A stretch of 51,572 nt of DNA from Candidatus Krumholzibacteriia bacterium (lineage in GTDB: Bacteria; Krumholzibacteriota; Krumholzibacteriia; LZORAL124-64-63), in contig JANTFX010000009.1 in assembly GCA_024763215.1 (NCBI GenBank), positions 1 through 51,572 of the forward strand, read 5' to 3'. The notes beneath the pieces were generated by a model. The model made no database searches and was not told the DNA's origin. It was given only the letters and a program-made list of their open reading frames with translations. Positions within the stretch are counted from its first letter, which is position 1, and each line of letters starts with the position of its first letter. Shown here one piece after another: positions 15,762 to 26,277 of the stretch. The position numbers and the translations under genes are program-made.

Positions 15762-16655
15762 ATGAAGATCAAGGATGCGGCAGAATACGGATTGTTCTGC
15801 GTGGGCACGTGGTTGTTGCGCGCCCTGCCGCTGGAGTGGTCGCGCGTCCTGCTGGAAAGGGCCGGCCGCCTGGCCGTCCGCCGCAGGTGGTGGCGGGCCG
15901 ATGTGGCCGCGTCCCAGCTGGCGGCGGCCTTGCCCGACTTGGCACCGGGGGAGAGGGAGCAGCTGCTGGCTGATCTGTACCGGAACCTGGCGCGGACCGT
16001 GCACGAGGTCTTCATCAGCCCGCCGGATCCGGGCCAGGTCCGGGTATCCGGCGGTTGGGCCCCTCTGGACGCCGCGCTGGCCCGCGGCCGCGGCCTGATC
16101 CTCGCTTCGGTACACCTGGGCAACTTCGAGCTGTGCGGCCGCGTCATCGCAGGCCGCTGCGACCTGCTGGATGTGGTCAAGCCCCAGCGCAACAGGTTGT
16201 TCGACCGCTACTTGGAGATCATGCGCAACCGGGGCGGCATCGCCACCGTGCCCATGGCGAAATCCGGCCCCGCGGTGCTGAAGCACCTGCGCGCGGGCGG
16301 GGTGGTGTCGCTGCTGCTGGATCAGGATGCCGGCGACCGGGGGGTGGTCGTGCCTTTCCTGGGCCGGCCGGCTGCGACCTGGCCGGGGGCGGCGCGGCTG
16401 TCCCTGCAGACGGGCTGCCCGGTGTTGCCGGTGTGTCTGGCGCGCAGGCCCGACGGGGGCCATGACCTGGAATTCGGAGACCTGATGGAACCGGACAAGT
16501 TGCCGCCCGAGGCCCGGGATCCGGTCGCCTACACCGCCTTGATCACCGAACGGCTGGAGGAGTTCGTCCGGCGCCATCCCCAGCAGTGGTTCTGGGTCCA
16601 CCGCCGGTGGAAGGGCGCGGCGACCGCGCATAAAGAAACCGCCGGCTCCGGGTAG
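15762..16655 (+). CDS. LpxL/HtrB-type lipid A acyltransferase family protein
   Basis: 297 aa. The HLGNFE sequence is the acyltransferase HX4(D/E) motif. DQDAGDRGVVVPFLGRPAAT and the C-terminal HPQQWFWVHRRWK are typical of the LpxL/LpxM family, and the N-terminal hydrophobic segment fits a membrane-associated enzyme. It probably adds a secondary fatty acyl chain to lipid A on the cytoplasmic side of the inner membrane. Whether it is LpxL, LpxM or a related phospholipid acyltransferase cannot be told. Convergent with icd, with two hairpins between them. Confidence 0.85.
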   Translation: MKIKDAAEYGLFCVGTWLLRALPLEWSRVLLERAGRLAVRRRWWRADVAASQLAAALPDLAPGEREQLLADLYRNLARTVHEVFISPPDPGQVRVSGGWAPLDAALARGRGLILASVHLGNFELCGRVIAGRCDLLDVVKPQRNRLFDRYLEIMRNRGGIATVPMAKSGPAVLKHLRAGGVVSLLLDQDAGDRGVVVPFLGRPAATWPGAARLSLQTGCPVLPVCLARRPDGGHDLEFGDLMEPDKLPPEARDPVAYTALITERLEEFVRRHPQQWFWVHRRWKGAATAHKETAGSG

Positions 16656-16697
16656 GAACCGGCGGCAAGCAAGAGGATCGCCCCCGTGGGGGCGATC
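16639..16697. terminator. Two hairpins between convergent acyltransferase and icd genes
   Basis: Hairpin one: CCGCCGG (16639-16645) with CCGGCGG (16659-16665), the acyltransferase stop lying in its loop. Hairpin two: GATCGCCCC (16676-16684) with GGGGCGATC (16689-16697) around a 4-nt loop. Neither has a strong T-run, but the second ends 1 bp from the icd stop and can work on both strands. Confidence 0.65.
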
Positions 16698-16698
16698 A

Positions 16699-18039
<1,341 letters not shown>

Positions 18040-18198
18040 GGTATCGCCACCCCAGGCTGGAATGAGGGCCGGGGCGCGTCCCCGGCCGAAATCGCAGTAG
18101 CAGGGCCAATCTAGCCATTTGGAGGCAAGGTTTCAAGGGGCGCCGACCGATCCGATTCGGCTTTTGATTGTTGGTATGGTCTCTTGTCTCAAAGCCGT

Positions 18199-18221
18199 GG
18201 ATCTGCGTCACGTGAGAAAGC
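18199..18221. repeat. 23-bp direct repeat, copy 1 (left of HNH gene)
   Basis: Starts GGATCTGCGTCACGTGAG and is identical over 23 bp to the copy at 19565-19587. It contains the 8-bp palindrome TCACGTGA. Both copies are followed by a G+C-rich stem-loop, so each unit is repeat plus hairpin. It lies in the 386-bp spacer 18040-18425, which otherwise holds a run of nine C (18286-18294) and no gene I can support. Confidence 0.85.
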
Positions 18222-18244
18222 GCCCCGGCCATCTGCCGGGGCGC
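18220..18244. terminator. 10-bp G+C-rich hairpin next to repeat copy 1
   Basis: GCGCCCCGGC (18220-18229) pairs perfectly with GCCGGGGCGC (18235-18244) around CATCT. Read on the minus strand it is followed by CTTTCTC, like an intrinsic terminator, but no minus-strand gene ends here. It may belong to the repeat unit instead. Confidence 0.5.
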
Positions 18245-18425
18245 AAGGCGCAGGACGCTTCTTGTTGGTTGAACGGGCCCGGAAACCCCCCCCCTGAAGG
18301 CGGCCATGGCACCTTTCTGGCCTCGCTGTTCCTGAGGGCCAATGGACTCGTTGATTTCGTATTGAGCAGGAGTCAGGTCCGCCGTAAGCCGTCAAGGCGC
18401 AGGGACACGGACCAGGGGAGAGAAG

Positions 18426-19535
18426 ATGTCGGAACAGGTGCCCATGAAACTTGAGGTCGAGGTGCAGCAGCTTGCTCCATCGGAACAGGCATTGCACAAC
18501 AATTTCACCACCAGCTACCGGAGCTTGACCCGGGATCTGGTGCGTACTGCGTACTACCTGCACCAGATCCAGGAATGCATGATCTATCGCAAGCTGGGTT
18601 TTGACACCATTGGCGATTATGCCCAGGCGGCGGTGGGGCTGACCCCCGCGCAGGCCAGGGACTTCGTCCTGTTGGGGCGCAACTTGCCCAGATTTCCGGA
18701 GGTGGAAAAGGCCCTGGACCAGGGGCGGCTATCCTGGTCCCAGGCGCGGCTGATCACCCGCCGGGTCGATCCGCAAGACCAGAGCTTGTGGGTGAGCAAG
18801 GCCCAGGCCATGACCGTCAAGCAGTTGGAGGAGGCCTTGCCCCGGGTACGCGGCCCTATCCTGAGGCTGGGGGCGTCATCGCAGGCGGGGGCGGGCCGTC
18901 ATGGAGATCGCGCCCCGGAGAAAATCATGACTTCGGGAACCGCAGAGGCCAATCGCGGCGAAGGTCCAGGAGATACCAATACCACCGCCCCGGAGCGCGC
19001 GGCGCCTCCGGTGCCCTCGCGGTCGCAGTATGTCACCCTGCGCTTCGATCCGGAGGACTACGCGCGCTTCGAGCGTTTGCTGGCCGGTGCTCAGGGCGCC
19101 GACAAGGAAGAGAAGATCCTGCGGGCCCTAGCCGGGGCACAGGGAAAAGATAAGGTTTTGCCCTATCTCCTGGTCATCATGAATTGCCCGGTCTGCGGCC
19201 GTGGCGCCATACCATCCAGCCGGGGTGAGGTTCCAGCCCCGGCGGCCTTGCTCAAGGCGGCGCAATGTGACGCGGCCATCGAGGATGCCGCCGGACTACG
19301 GCGGCGAACGATCCCGCCGCGTGTGCGGCGTCAGGCCCTGCAACGGGCGCGGTTTCGTTGCGAGGCAGAGGGCTGCGGCCACACCCAGTTCCTGGAGGTT
19401 CATCATCGGGTGCCGGTGGCCGGAGGCGGCGGGCATGACCTGGAGAACCTCGTGGTGCTGTGCTGGCGGTGCCATCGCCGGCTCCATGAGCAGGAAGATG
19501 CCGCCAGGTCCGCCTTGAAAGAGGCCCCCGTGTAA
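18426..19535 (+). CDS. HNH endonuclease domain protein with DUF222-like N-terminus
   Basis: 369 aa. The C-terminal HNH nuclease (about residues 305-355) shows C312, the double histidine at 326-327 in FLEVHHRVPV, GGGHDLENLVVLCWRCH and the final H of RLHEQ, a beta-beta-alpha metal finger. The N-terminal 120 residues are helical and resemble the DUF222/13E12-type region found before HNH domains in many copies per genome in some bacteria. The middle is low-complexity and probably flexible. The ATG follows GGGGAGAG. Direct repeats lie on both sides, suggesting a mobile or formerly mobile unit. DNA target and function unknown. Confidence 0.85.
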   Translation: MSEQVPMKLEVEVQQLAPSEQALHNNFTTSYRSLTRDLVRTAYYLHQIQECMIYRKLGFDTIGDYAQAAVGLTPAQARDFVLLGRNLPRFPEVEKALDQGRLSWSQARLITRRVDPQDQSLWVSKAQAMTVKQLEEALPRVRGPILRLGASSQAGAGRHGDRAPEKIMTSGTAEANRGEGPGDTNTTAPERAAPPVPSRSQYVTLRFDPEDYARFERLLAGAQGADKEEKILRALAGAQGKDKVLPYLLVIMNCPVCGRGAIPSSRGEVPAPAALLKAAQCDAAIEDAAGLRRRTIPPRVRRQALQRARFRCEAEGCGHTQFLEVHHRVPVAGGGGHDLENLVVLCWRCHRRLHEQEDAARSALKEAPV

Positions 19536-19564
19536 TTCCGTGCGCTTTTTTGCCTGGAAACATC

Positions 19565-19603
19565 GGATCTGCGTCACGTGAGAAAGCCCGGCGGTCAGGC
19601 CGG
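19565..19603. repeat. 23-bp direct repeat, copy 2, with stem-loop (right of HNH gene)
   Basis: Positions 19565-19587 match copy 1 exactly and in the same orientation. The hairpin that follows is shorter here (CCGGC 19588-19592 with GCCGG 19599-19603). The repeat starts 30 bp after the HNH stop, and the two copies are 1366 bp apart start to start. Confidence 0.85.
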
Positions 19604-19620
19604 ACCCACACTATCTTTCG

Positions 19621-19650
19621 TTGCCCGCCCGTTCGAACCCATGCTAGCCT
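19621..19650 (+). promoter_or_regulatory. Candidate promoter of the sodium:solute symporter gene
   Basis: TTGCCC (19621-19626), 18 nt, TAGCCT (19645-19650). Weak by consensus but similar to the purL candidate at 39467-39494. The start site would be about 30 nt before the ATG. Confidence 0.35.
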
Positions 19651-19686
19651 GCGCCCGCAAGCCAAGGCCTGTGCCGAAAGGATTTC

Positions 19687-21459
19687 ATGACCGCCCTGCA
19701 TCCCCTGGACTGGATCATCATCGCAGGCTACGGAGTGCTGACCCTGGCCCTGGGCCTGGGTTTCCGCAAGCGTGCCTCCAGCTCCACCGAGGAGTATTTC
19801 CTCTCGGGCCGCTCGCTGCCCTGGTGGGTCCTGGGCACCAGCATGGTGGCCACGACCTTCGCCGCGGACACGCCGCTGGCGGTGACCGGGTTCATCCGCG
19901 ACCACGGCATCTGGTACAACTGGTTCGGCTGGCACTACGTCATGAGCCAGATGCTGGCCGTGCTGCTGTTCTCGCGCTTCTGGCGGCGGGCAGGCGTGGT
20001 CACCGACAACGAGCTCATCGAACTGCGCTACAGCGGCAAGCCGGCGGCCTTCCTGCGCGGCTTCAAGGCGGGCTACTTCGCGCTGCTCTACAACTTCATC
20101 GTGCTGGGCTGGGTGCTCAAGGGCATGGGCACGGTTGCCGAGGCGGTCATGGGCATCGATCCCCGCCTGGCGGTGGTGGTCGGAGCGGCTCTGGCCCTGA
20201 GCTACTCCCTGCTGGCCGGATTCTGGGGCGTGGTCGTGACCGACGTGATCCAGTTCGGATTGGCCATGACCGGCTCGATCCTGGTGGCGGTGCGGGCGGT
20301 GCGCTACGTGGGCGGCATGGCCGAGCTCAAGGACAAGCTGCTTGGCTCGCCGCTCTTTACGCCCAACACGCTGGCCTTCGTCCCGGGCGGTGGCTGGAGC
20401 TGGGATTCGGATTTCGTGAAGTTCCTGGTCTTCGTCTCGCTGATGTGGTGGGCCAGCCACAACGCCGACGGGGGCGGCTACATCATCCAGCGCATGGCCG
20501 CGGCCAAGAACGAACGCCATGCCCGGGGCGCGACCCTGTGGTTCGTGGTGGCCAACAATGCGGTGCGCTACTGGCCCTGGATCCTGACCGCCCTGGTGTC
20601 CATGGTCCTGTTTCCGGTGATGCCCGGCGGCAGGGGGGAGGAGGCGGCCTACCCCCTGGTCATGCTCAAGGTGCTGGGGCCGGGCATGCTGGGCCTGCTG
20701 CTCGTCAGCTTCTTCGCCGCCTTCATGTCCACCATCGATACGCATCTGAACTGGGGCGCCAGCTACCTGGTCAACGACATCTACCGCCGGTTCCTGCACC
20801 GGCGGGCCGGGGACAGGGAAACGGTGCTGGTGGCCAAGCTGTGCGTCCTGGTGATGATGATCTGCGCGGTGATCGTCGCCTTCGCCCTGTCGAGCATCGG
20901 CAAGGCCTGGCTGTTCGTGTGGGCCATGGGTGCGGGCATCGGACCGGTCCTGATCCTGCGCTGGTTCTGGTGGCGCATCAACGCCTGGAGCGAGATCGCG
21001 GCCCTGGCCTCGTCGGTCCTGCTGGCGGTGGGCTTCGAAGTGACGGCGGCCATCCAGGCCGGACCGCAGTACCGTCTGTTTGCCACCCCGGTCATGGTCG
21101 GGGATGTGGCCCTGCAGACCCATCACAAGGCCATGATCCTGGTGCCGTTGACCATCGTGGTCTGGCTGATCGTGACCTTTTCCACGCGGCCGGTGGAGCA
21201 GGAACGCCTGCGGTCCTTCTACCGCCTGGTCCGGCCCGGCGGCTGGTGGGGGCTGGTGGCTCGGCAGGAGCCCGGCGTCGTCTGCGACGGGTTGAGGGCC
21301 GGGATCATCCGACTGTGGCTGGCAGGCTGCGCGGGGGTGTTCGGGATCCTGTTCGGGATCGGCTACCTGTTGCTGGGCAGGCCCGGGCCGGGGGTGCTGA
21401 TGCTGGGGATCGCCGCTCTGGCCGGCACGGTCCTGGGCCGGGCGCTGGCGCGCGATTGA
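19687..21459 (+). CDS. Sodium:solute symporter (SSS) family transporter
   Basis: 590 aa, an inner-membrane protein with roughly 13 membrane segments. The N-terminal DWIIIAGYGVLTLALGLGF, then SSTEEYFLSGRSLPWWVLG and MVATTFAADTPLAVTGFIR, are typical SSS family blocks. SFFAAFMSTIDTHLNWGASY matches the helix that holds the Na+-binding Ser/Thr residues. The family moves sugars, amino acids, vitamins or carboxylates with Na+; nothing here fixes the substrate. AAAGGA precedes the ATG. Convergent with the histidine kinase gene, with 18 bp between them. Confidence 0.88.
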   Translation: MTALHPLDWIIIAGYGVLTLALGLGFRKRASSSTEEYFLSGRSLPWWVLGTSMVATTFAADTPLAVTGFIRDHGIWYNWFGWHYVMSQMLAVLLFSRFWRRAGVVTDNELIELRYSGKPAAFLRGFKAGYFALLYNFIVLGWVLKGMGTVAEAVMGIDPRLAVVVGAALALSYSLLAGFWGVVVTDVIQFGLAMTGSILVAVRAVRYVGGMAELKDKLLGSPLFTPNTLAFVPGGGWSWDSDFVKFLVFVSLMWWASHNADGGGYIIQRMAAAKNERHARGATLWFVVANNAVRYWPWILTALVSMVLFPVMPGGRGEEAAYPLVMLKVLGPGMLGLLLVSFFAAFMSTIDTHLNWGASYLVNDIYRRFLHRRAGDRETVLVAKLCVLVMMICAVIVAFALSSIGKAWLFVWAMGAGIGPVLILRWFWWRINAWSEIAALASSVLLAVGFEVTAAIQAGPQYRLFATPVMVGDVALQTHHKAMILVPLTIVVWLIVTFSTRPVEQERLRSFYRLVRPGGWWGLVARQEPGVVCDGLRAGIIRLWLAGCAGVFGILFGIGYLLLGRPGPGVLMLGIAALAGTVLGRALARD

Positions 21460-21477
21460 GCGGGAAGGGCACGGCGG

Positions 21478-23040
21478 CTAGCCGGCCGCGGAATGGGCCT
21501 GCAGTTCGGTGGCCTCGGCGCGCGGCAGGTGGAAGCTGAAGACCGAGCCGCGGCCCGGTTCGCTGACCACATTCAGCTCGCTGCCGTGGCTGGTGATGAT
21601 CTTGTGGGCGATGGCCAGGCCCAGGCCGTTGCTCACCGGCGGTGTGGCGCCCGTGCGGTCGTTCTTGAGCAGGGCCGAGCGGGTCCGGCTTTTTTCCCCG
21701 ATGTAGAAGCGGTCGAAGATATGGGGCAGGTCCTCGGTGGGGATCCCCATGCCGGTATCGGTGACGGTGACCTCGATGGTTTCGGCGTGGGGGACGAGCC
21801 TGATGATGACGCCGCCGCCGGGCCGGTTGAACTTGATCCCGTTTTCCACGAGGTTCTGCAGCGCCTGGCTGATCTGCAGGGCGTCGGCGTGGACCATGAA
21901 CCCGGCCGGATCCTGTCCCATCTCCAGTTCGAGCTCGACCTTGGCGGAGGTGGCCACGGCCTCGCAACGGGCCAGGACCGAGTCGGCCAGTTCACCCAGG
22001 GGGAAATCCTCATAACTCGCGTGGACCTGGCCAGACTCGAGGCGCGAGAGGATCAGGGTGCGCTCGATCAGCTGGTCGAGGTGGTCGAGGTTCTTGTTGA
22101 TGATCTCCAGGTACCGATTCCTCTCGGCGAGGCTGAGGTTGTCCGGATCCATGCTCAGGGTCTCGATGTAACCGCGCAGGCTGGCCAAGGGGGTCCGCAG
22201 GTCGTGGCTGACGTTGGCGATGAGCTGGCGCTGGAACTGCTCCTTTGCACCCAGCTCCCGCATCATGGTCTGGATGCGGGCCGCCATGGCGTTGAAGTGG
22301 CGGCCGAGGGTGCCGATCTCGTCGGCGCTGCGGGCCGACACGCGATGGTCGAAATCGCCGGCGGTGAAGACCTCCACCCCCCGGGTCAGGCCGCGCAACC
22401 GCCGGCTGGCCCAGGCCATGATGATCAACGCGGTGATGATGACGTAGACCAGCACCAGCACCAGGGCGCGGAAACCGAAGTTGCGCCAGTCGGACTGGAT
22501 CTCGTCCACGGCCACGGTGACGGGCCGGAAGCTGGCGGCCAGGTAGGCGCGGGGGGCACCGTCAGGCTGCCCGCCGATGGCCACCACGTCGATGATCCGG
22601 TTCTCGTAGGCATCGATGTCCGTATCTAAAGGGTAGGTGGAGAAGTCCCAGTCATCGTCAGCCATCTTGCTCAGGAGCACCGGGTCGCTGTGGGCGAGGG
22701 CCGTGGCCAGGCTGTCGTCGGGGTCGCTCAGCAGGTTGTTGCCCTGGGCGTCGAACAGGGCGACCTCGGCGTTGTACTTGCCGATTCCGGCGCTGTAGCT
22801 CACCAGGATGCTGTCCCTTCTGGCCTCTTGATCCAGTACGGGAGCGAGCCTTTGCGCAAGATCGGCCAGCTCTCCCTCTTCCCTGTTCTCGTACCAGTCC
22901 TGCTCTTCCTGCGAATCGTAGGCGTTGAACACCGTGGCGTCGATCCACAGGTAGTAGCCGCCGATACTCAGACCCAGCAGGACCAGGAAGAGTGCCGACA
23001 TCCGGAAGTGCAGACTGTGGGTGAAGCTCGGCATTTTCAT
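21478..23040 (-). CDS. Sensor histidine kinase (HAMP-HisKA-HATPase_c)
   Basis: 520 aa. Membrane segment near residues 15-35, a periplasmic sensor domain of about 150 residues, a second membrane segment near 190-211 and HAMP at about 205-262. The dimerisation domain carries H279 in ANVSHDLRTPLASLRGY, and the ATPase domain has the N box NLVENGIKFNRPG, DTGMGIP and NGLGLAIAHKIITSHG. It autophosphorylates H279 and passes phosphate to the regulator encoded 7 bp upstream. The periplasmic domain is acidic (DSQEEQDWYENREEGE) and I do not recognise its ligand. Confidence 0.92.
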   Translation of the reverse strand: MKMPSFTHSLHFRMSALFLVLLGLSIGGYYLWIDATVFNAYDSQEEQDWYENREEGELADLAQRLAPVLDQEARRDSILVSYSAGIGKYNAEVALFDAQGNNLLSDPDDSLATALAHSDPVLLSKMADDDWDFSTYPLDTDIDAYENRIIDVVAIGGQPDGAPRAYLAASFRPVTVAVDEIQSDWRNFGFRALVLVLVYVIITALIIMAWASRRLRGLTRGVEVFTAGDFDHRVSARSADEIGTLGRHFNAMAARIQTMMRELGAKEQFQRQLIANVSHDLRTPLASLRGYIETLSMDPDNLSLAERNRYLEIINKNLDHLDQLIERTLILSRLESGQVHASYEDFPLGELADSVLARCEAVATSAKVELELEMGQDPAGFMVHADALQISQALQNLVENGIKFNRPGGGVIIRLVPHAETIEVTVTDTGMGIPTEDLPHIFDRFYIGEKSRTRSALLKNDRTGATPPVSNGLGLAIAHKIITSHGSELNVVSEPGRGSVFSFHLPRAEATELQAHSAAG

Positions 23041-23047
23041 GGCGCGA

Positions 23048-23776
23048 CTATACGAACTCCTCGGTGAAACGGTAGCCGATGCCCCAGGCGGTCAGGATCA
23101 GGCGGGGCCGGTTGGGGTTTTCCTCGATCTTGTTCCGCAGACGGTTCACGTGCGAGTTGACCGTGTGCTCGTAAACGTCCGAATCCTCATCCCACACCAG
23201 GTCCAGCAGCTGGCGCCGGCTGAAGGTCCGGCCCGGACGCGAGGCGAGGGTGTACAGCAGGTCGTATTCCTTGACCGTCAGCTGGACGGTCTGGTCCCGG
23301 ACGATGACCTTGCGCTTGCCGTGGTCGATCTTGAGGGGACCCAGATCCAGAATGCGGTCTCCGGCGGCCACCCGGGCCAGTTCCTCGGCGCGCTCGATGC
23401 GGCGCCGGAGCACCTTGATGCGGGCGGCCAGCTCACGCATGCTGAAGGGCTTGGTCAGGTAGTCGTCGCAGCCGAGTTCCAGGCCCAGCACCTTGTCGGC
23501 CTCCTCGCCCCTGGCCGTGAGCATCATCACGGGGGTGCGCGTGTCGGCGGCGCGGATTTCCCGCAGGACGTCGATGCCGCTCATGGTCGGCAGCATCCAG
23601 TCCAGAAGGACCATGCCGTACTGCCCGGCCTGGAAGGCGCGCAGGCCCGCCTCGCCGTCGGCGGCGGCGTCCACCTGGTAGCCCTCGGTGTTCAGGTGCA
23701 TGGTCAGCAGGTCGATCATCTCCCGATCGTCCTCGATCAGCAGGATCTTCCTGGCCTGGCCCGTAGGCGTATTCAT
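23048..23776 (-). CDS. OmpR-family response regulator
   Basis: 242 aa. The receiver domain has the acidic pair in ILLIEDDREM, phosphoacceptor D59 in LLDWMLP, T87 and K109 in YLTKPFSMRE. The winged-helix DNA-binding domain contains LTVKEYDLLYTLASRPGRTF and ends with the typical LRNKIEENP and GIGYRF. Partner of the downstream kinase in one operon. The ABC exporter genes diverge from the same AT-rich spacer and are possible targets. Confidence 0.93.
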   Translation of the reverse strand: MNTPTGQARKILLIEDDREMIDLLTMHLNTEGYQVDAAADGEAGLRAFQAGQYGMVLLDWMLPTMSGIDVLREIRAADTRTPVMMLTARGEEADKVLGLELGCDDYLTKPFSMRELAARIKVLRRRIERAEELARVAAGDRILDLGPLKIDHGKRKVIVRDQTVQLTVKEYDLLYTLASRPGRTFSRRQLLDLVWDEDSDVYEHTVNSHVNRLRNKIEENPNRPRLILTAWGIGYRFTEEFV

Positions 23777-23829
23777 CCCTCGGTCACCTCTTCGCCAGGG
23801 GGCAATGTGTGCGCTGTTTTGTAACTATA

Positions 23830-23858
23830 ATTATAGCAGAATGATAGGGATCATACAA
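23830..23858 (-). promoter_or_regulatory. Candidate promoter of the two-component operon
   Basis: On the minus strand TTGTAT (23858-23853), exactly 17 nt, then a consensus TATAAT (23835-23830). The start would be near 23822, about 46 nt before the ATG. The -10 lies in the 12-bp palindrome CTATAATTATAG (23825-23836), so TATAAT also occurs on the plus strand. Positions 23816-23960 are strikingly AT-rich for this genome. Confidence 0.6.
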
Positions 23859-24011
23859 TCCAGATCAATAGGTAATTTGCCCTCTTTTGCACGGGGATCC
23901 ACCGGGTTTTTGGGGATATCCGTTTTCTTTAACGAAAATGAATGATCGGCGTGATACTTGTGTGATAAACAGGGGCTGGTTTTCAGACTGGATTCCCGCA
24001 CGGAGGCGGGT

Positions 24012-24017
24012 CATAAT
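24012..24017 (+). promoter_or_regulatory. Candidate -10 element of the ABC transporter operon
   Basis: CATAAT (5/6), with only a weak TGGATT 17 nt upstream, so an activator may be needed. It lies 45 nt before the ATG at 24063. Confidence 0.3.
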
Positions 24018-24062
24018 GCCGGCGCCCCGATGAACCCCTACCGCTGTCGAGGACGTGCGACC

Positions 24063-25009
<947 letters not shown>

Positions 25010-25013
<4 letters not shown>

Positions 25014-26266
25014 ACAAGGTGCTGACCATCATCCGCAAGGAGTACCTGGAGCGGGTGCGCTCCAAGAGCTTCCTCATCGGCACGCTGCTGGGTCCGGCCC
25101 TGATGTCCATGTTCGTGGTCCTGCCGGTGCTGCTGAGCAACACCGGCGCCGAGAACGCCCGCACCGTGGGCGTGGTCGATGGCACCGGTACGGTCATGGC
25201 CAGGCTGGAGGCCGGCCTGGCCGGGCAGGGCCGCGGCAACATGACCCTGGTCCCGTACCGGGCCGATGGCGGGGGTCTGGAGGCCGCGGTGGACGCGCTG
25301 AAAAAAGCGGTCAAGGACGAGGAACTCGACGCCGGGTTGGTGATCCCCCCCGATTTCATCGCCACCGGCCAGGCGACCTTCTTCAGCCAGTCGGTCAGCG
25401 CCATGGTCATGCGCGACGAGGTGTTCCGGCCGCAGCTGGACAGGATCCTGCGCGAGGAACGGTTCACCCGGGCGGCCGTACCCGATTCCCTCTTCAACTA
25501 CCTGGCCGCCAGCACCTCGTGGTCGTCGTTTACCATCAACGCCGAAGGCGAGCAGCAGAAGCAGAACGAGGAGGCCACCTTCATCGCGGCCATCGCCCTG
25601 ATCATGATCATCTACATCATGGTGCTCATGTACGGCAACCACACCCTGACCGCGGTGATCGAGGAAAAGAGCAGCCGCATGGTGGAGGTGCTGCTGGCCA
25701 GCGTCTCGCCGGGCAACCTCATGCTGGGCAAGGTGCTGGGCATCGGCATGGCCGGCCTGACCCAGTTCGGGGTGTGGGCGGTGGCGTTCTTCGTCATGTC
25801 CGAGCAGGGGGTGGCCGTGGGCGGGTTCTCCCTGGATGTCCATTTCCTGACGCCTGTGATCCTCATCTCCTTCGTGATGTTCTTCCTGCTGGGATTCTTC
25901 CTCTACGCCACCCTGTACGCGGGCATCGGCGCCATGTGCAACACCGTGCAGGACAGCCAGCAGTTCCACGGTCCGCTGACCATGGGGCTGGCGCTGCCCA
26001 TGCTGCTGCTGAGCCTGGTGCTGCGGGCGCCCGACTCGACGGTGTCGGTTGTGCTGTCCCTGGTGCCGCTGTTCTCGCCGGTGCTGATGTTCATGCGCGT
26101 CTGCGTGGAGACGCCCCCGCTGTGGCAGATCCTGACCTCATGGGTCCTGATGGCGGTGTCGATCTGGCTGGCGGCCCGCCTGGCCGGCAAGCTTTTCCGC
26201 ATGGGCATCCTGATGTACGGCGGCTCGCCGACCTGGGCCGGCCTGGTCAGGGTGCTGCGTTCCTGA
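25010..26266 (+). CDS. ABC-2 type permease (NatB-like)
   Basis: 418 aa. The N-terminus reads MNKVLTIIRKEYLERVRSKS, the usual start of ABC-2 permeases. One membrane segment (about 20-42) is followed by an extracytoplasmic domain of about 150 residues and a C-terminal block of roughly six membrane helices. The cytoplasmic motif IEEKSSRMVEVLLASVSP is the coupling region of NatB/YhaP-type proteins. With the ATPase it forms an exporter; Na+ export is known for B. subtilis NatAB, but the substrate here is not known. Confidence 0.88.
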
Positions 26267-26277
26267 CCCGGATCCGT

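Noticed and set aside
18286-18294. Run of nine C as a phase-variation tract
   Set aside because: It is in non-coding DNA 130 bp before the HNH start, and no promoter spacer or reading frame depends on its length.
18426-19535. HNH protein as a Cas9-type or restriction-modification nuclease
   Set aside because: There is no RuvC domain, CRISPR array, methyltransferase or specificity subunit nearby; the N-terminus looks DUF222-like.
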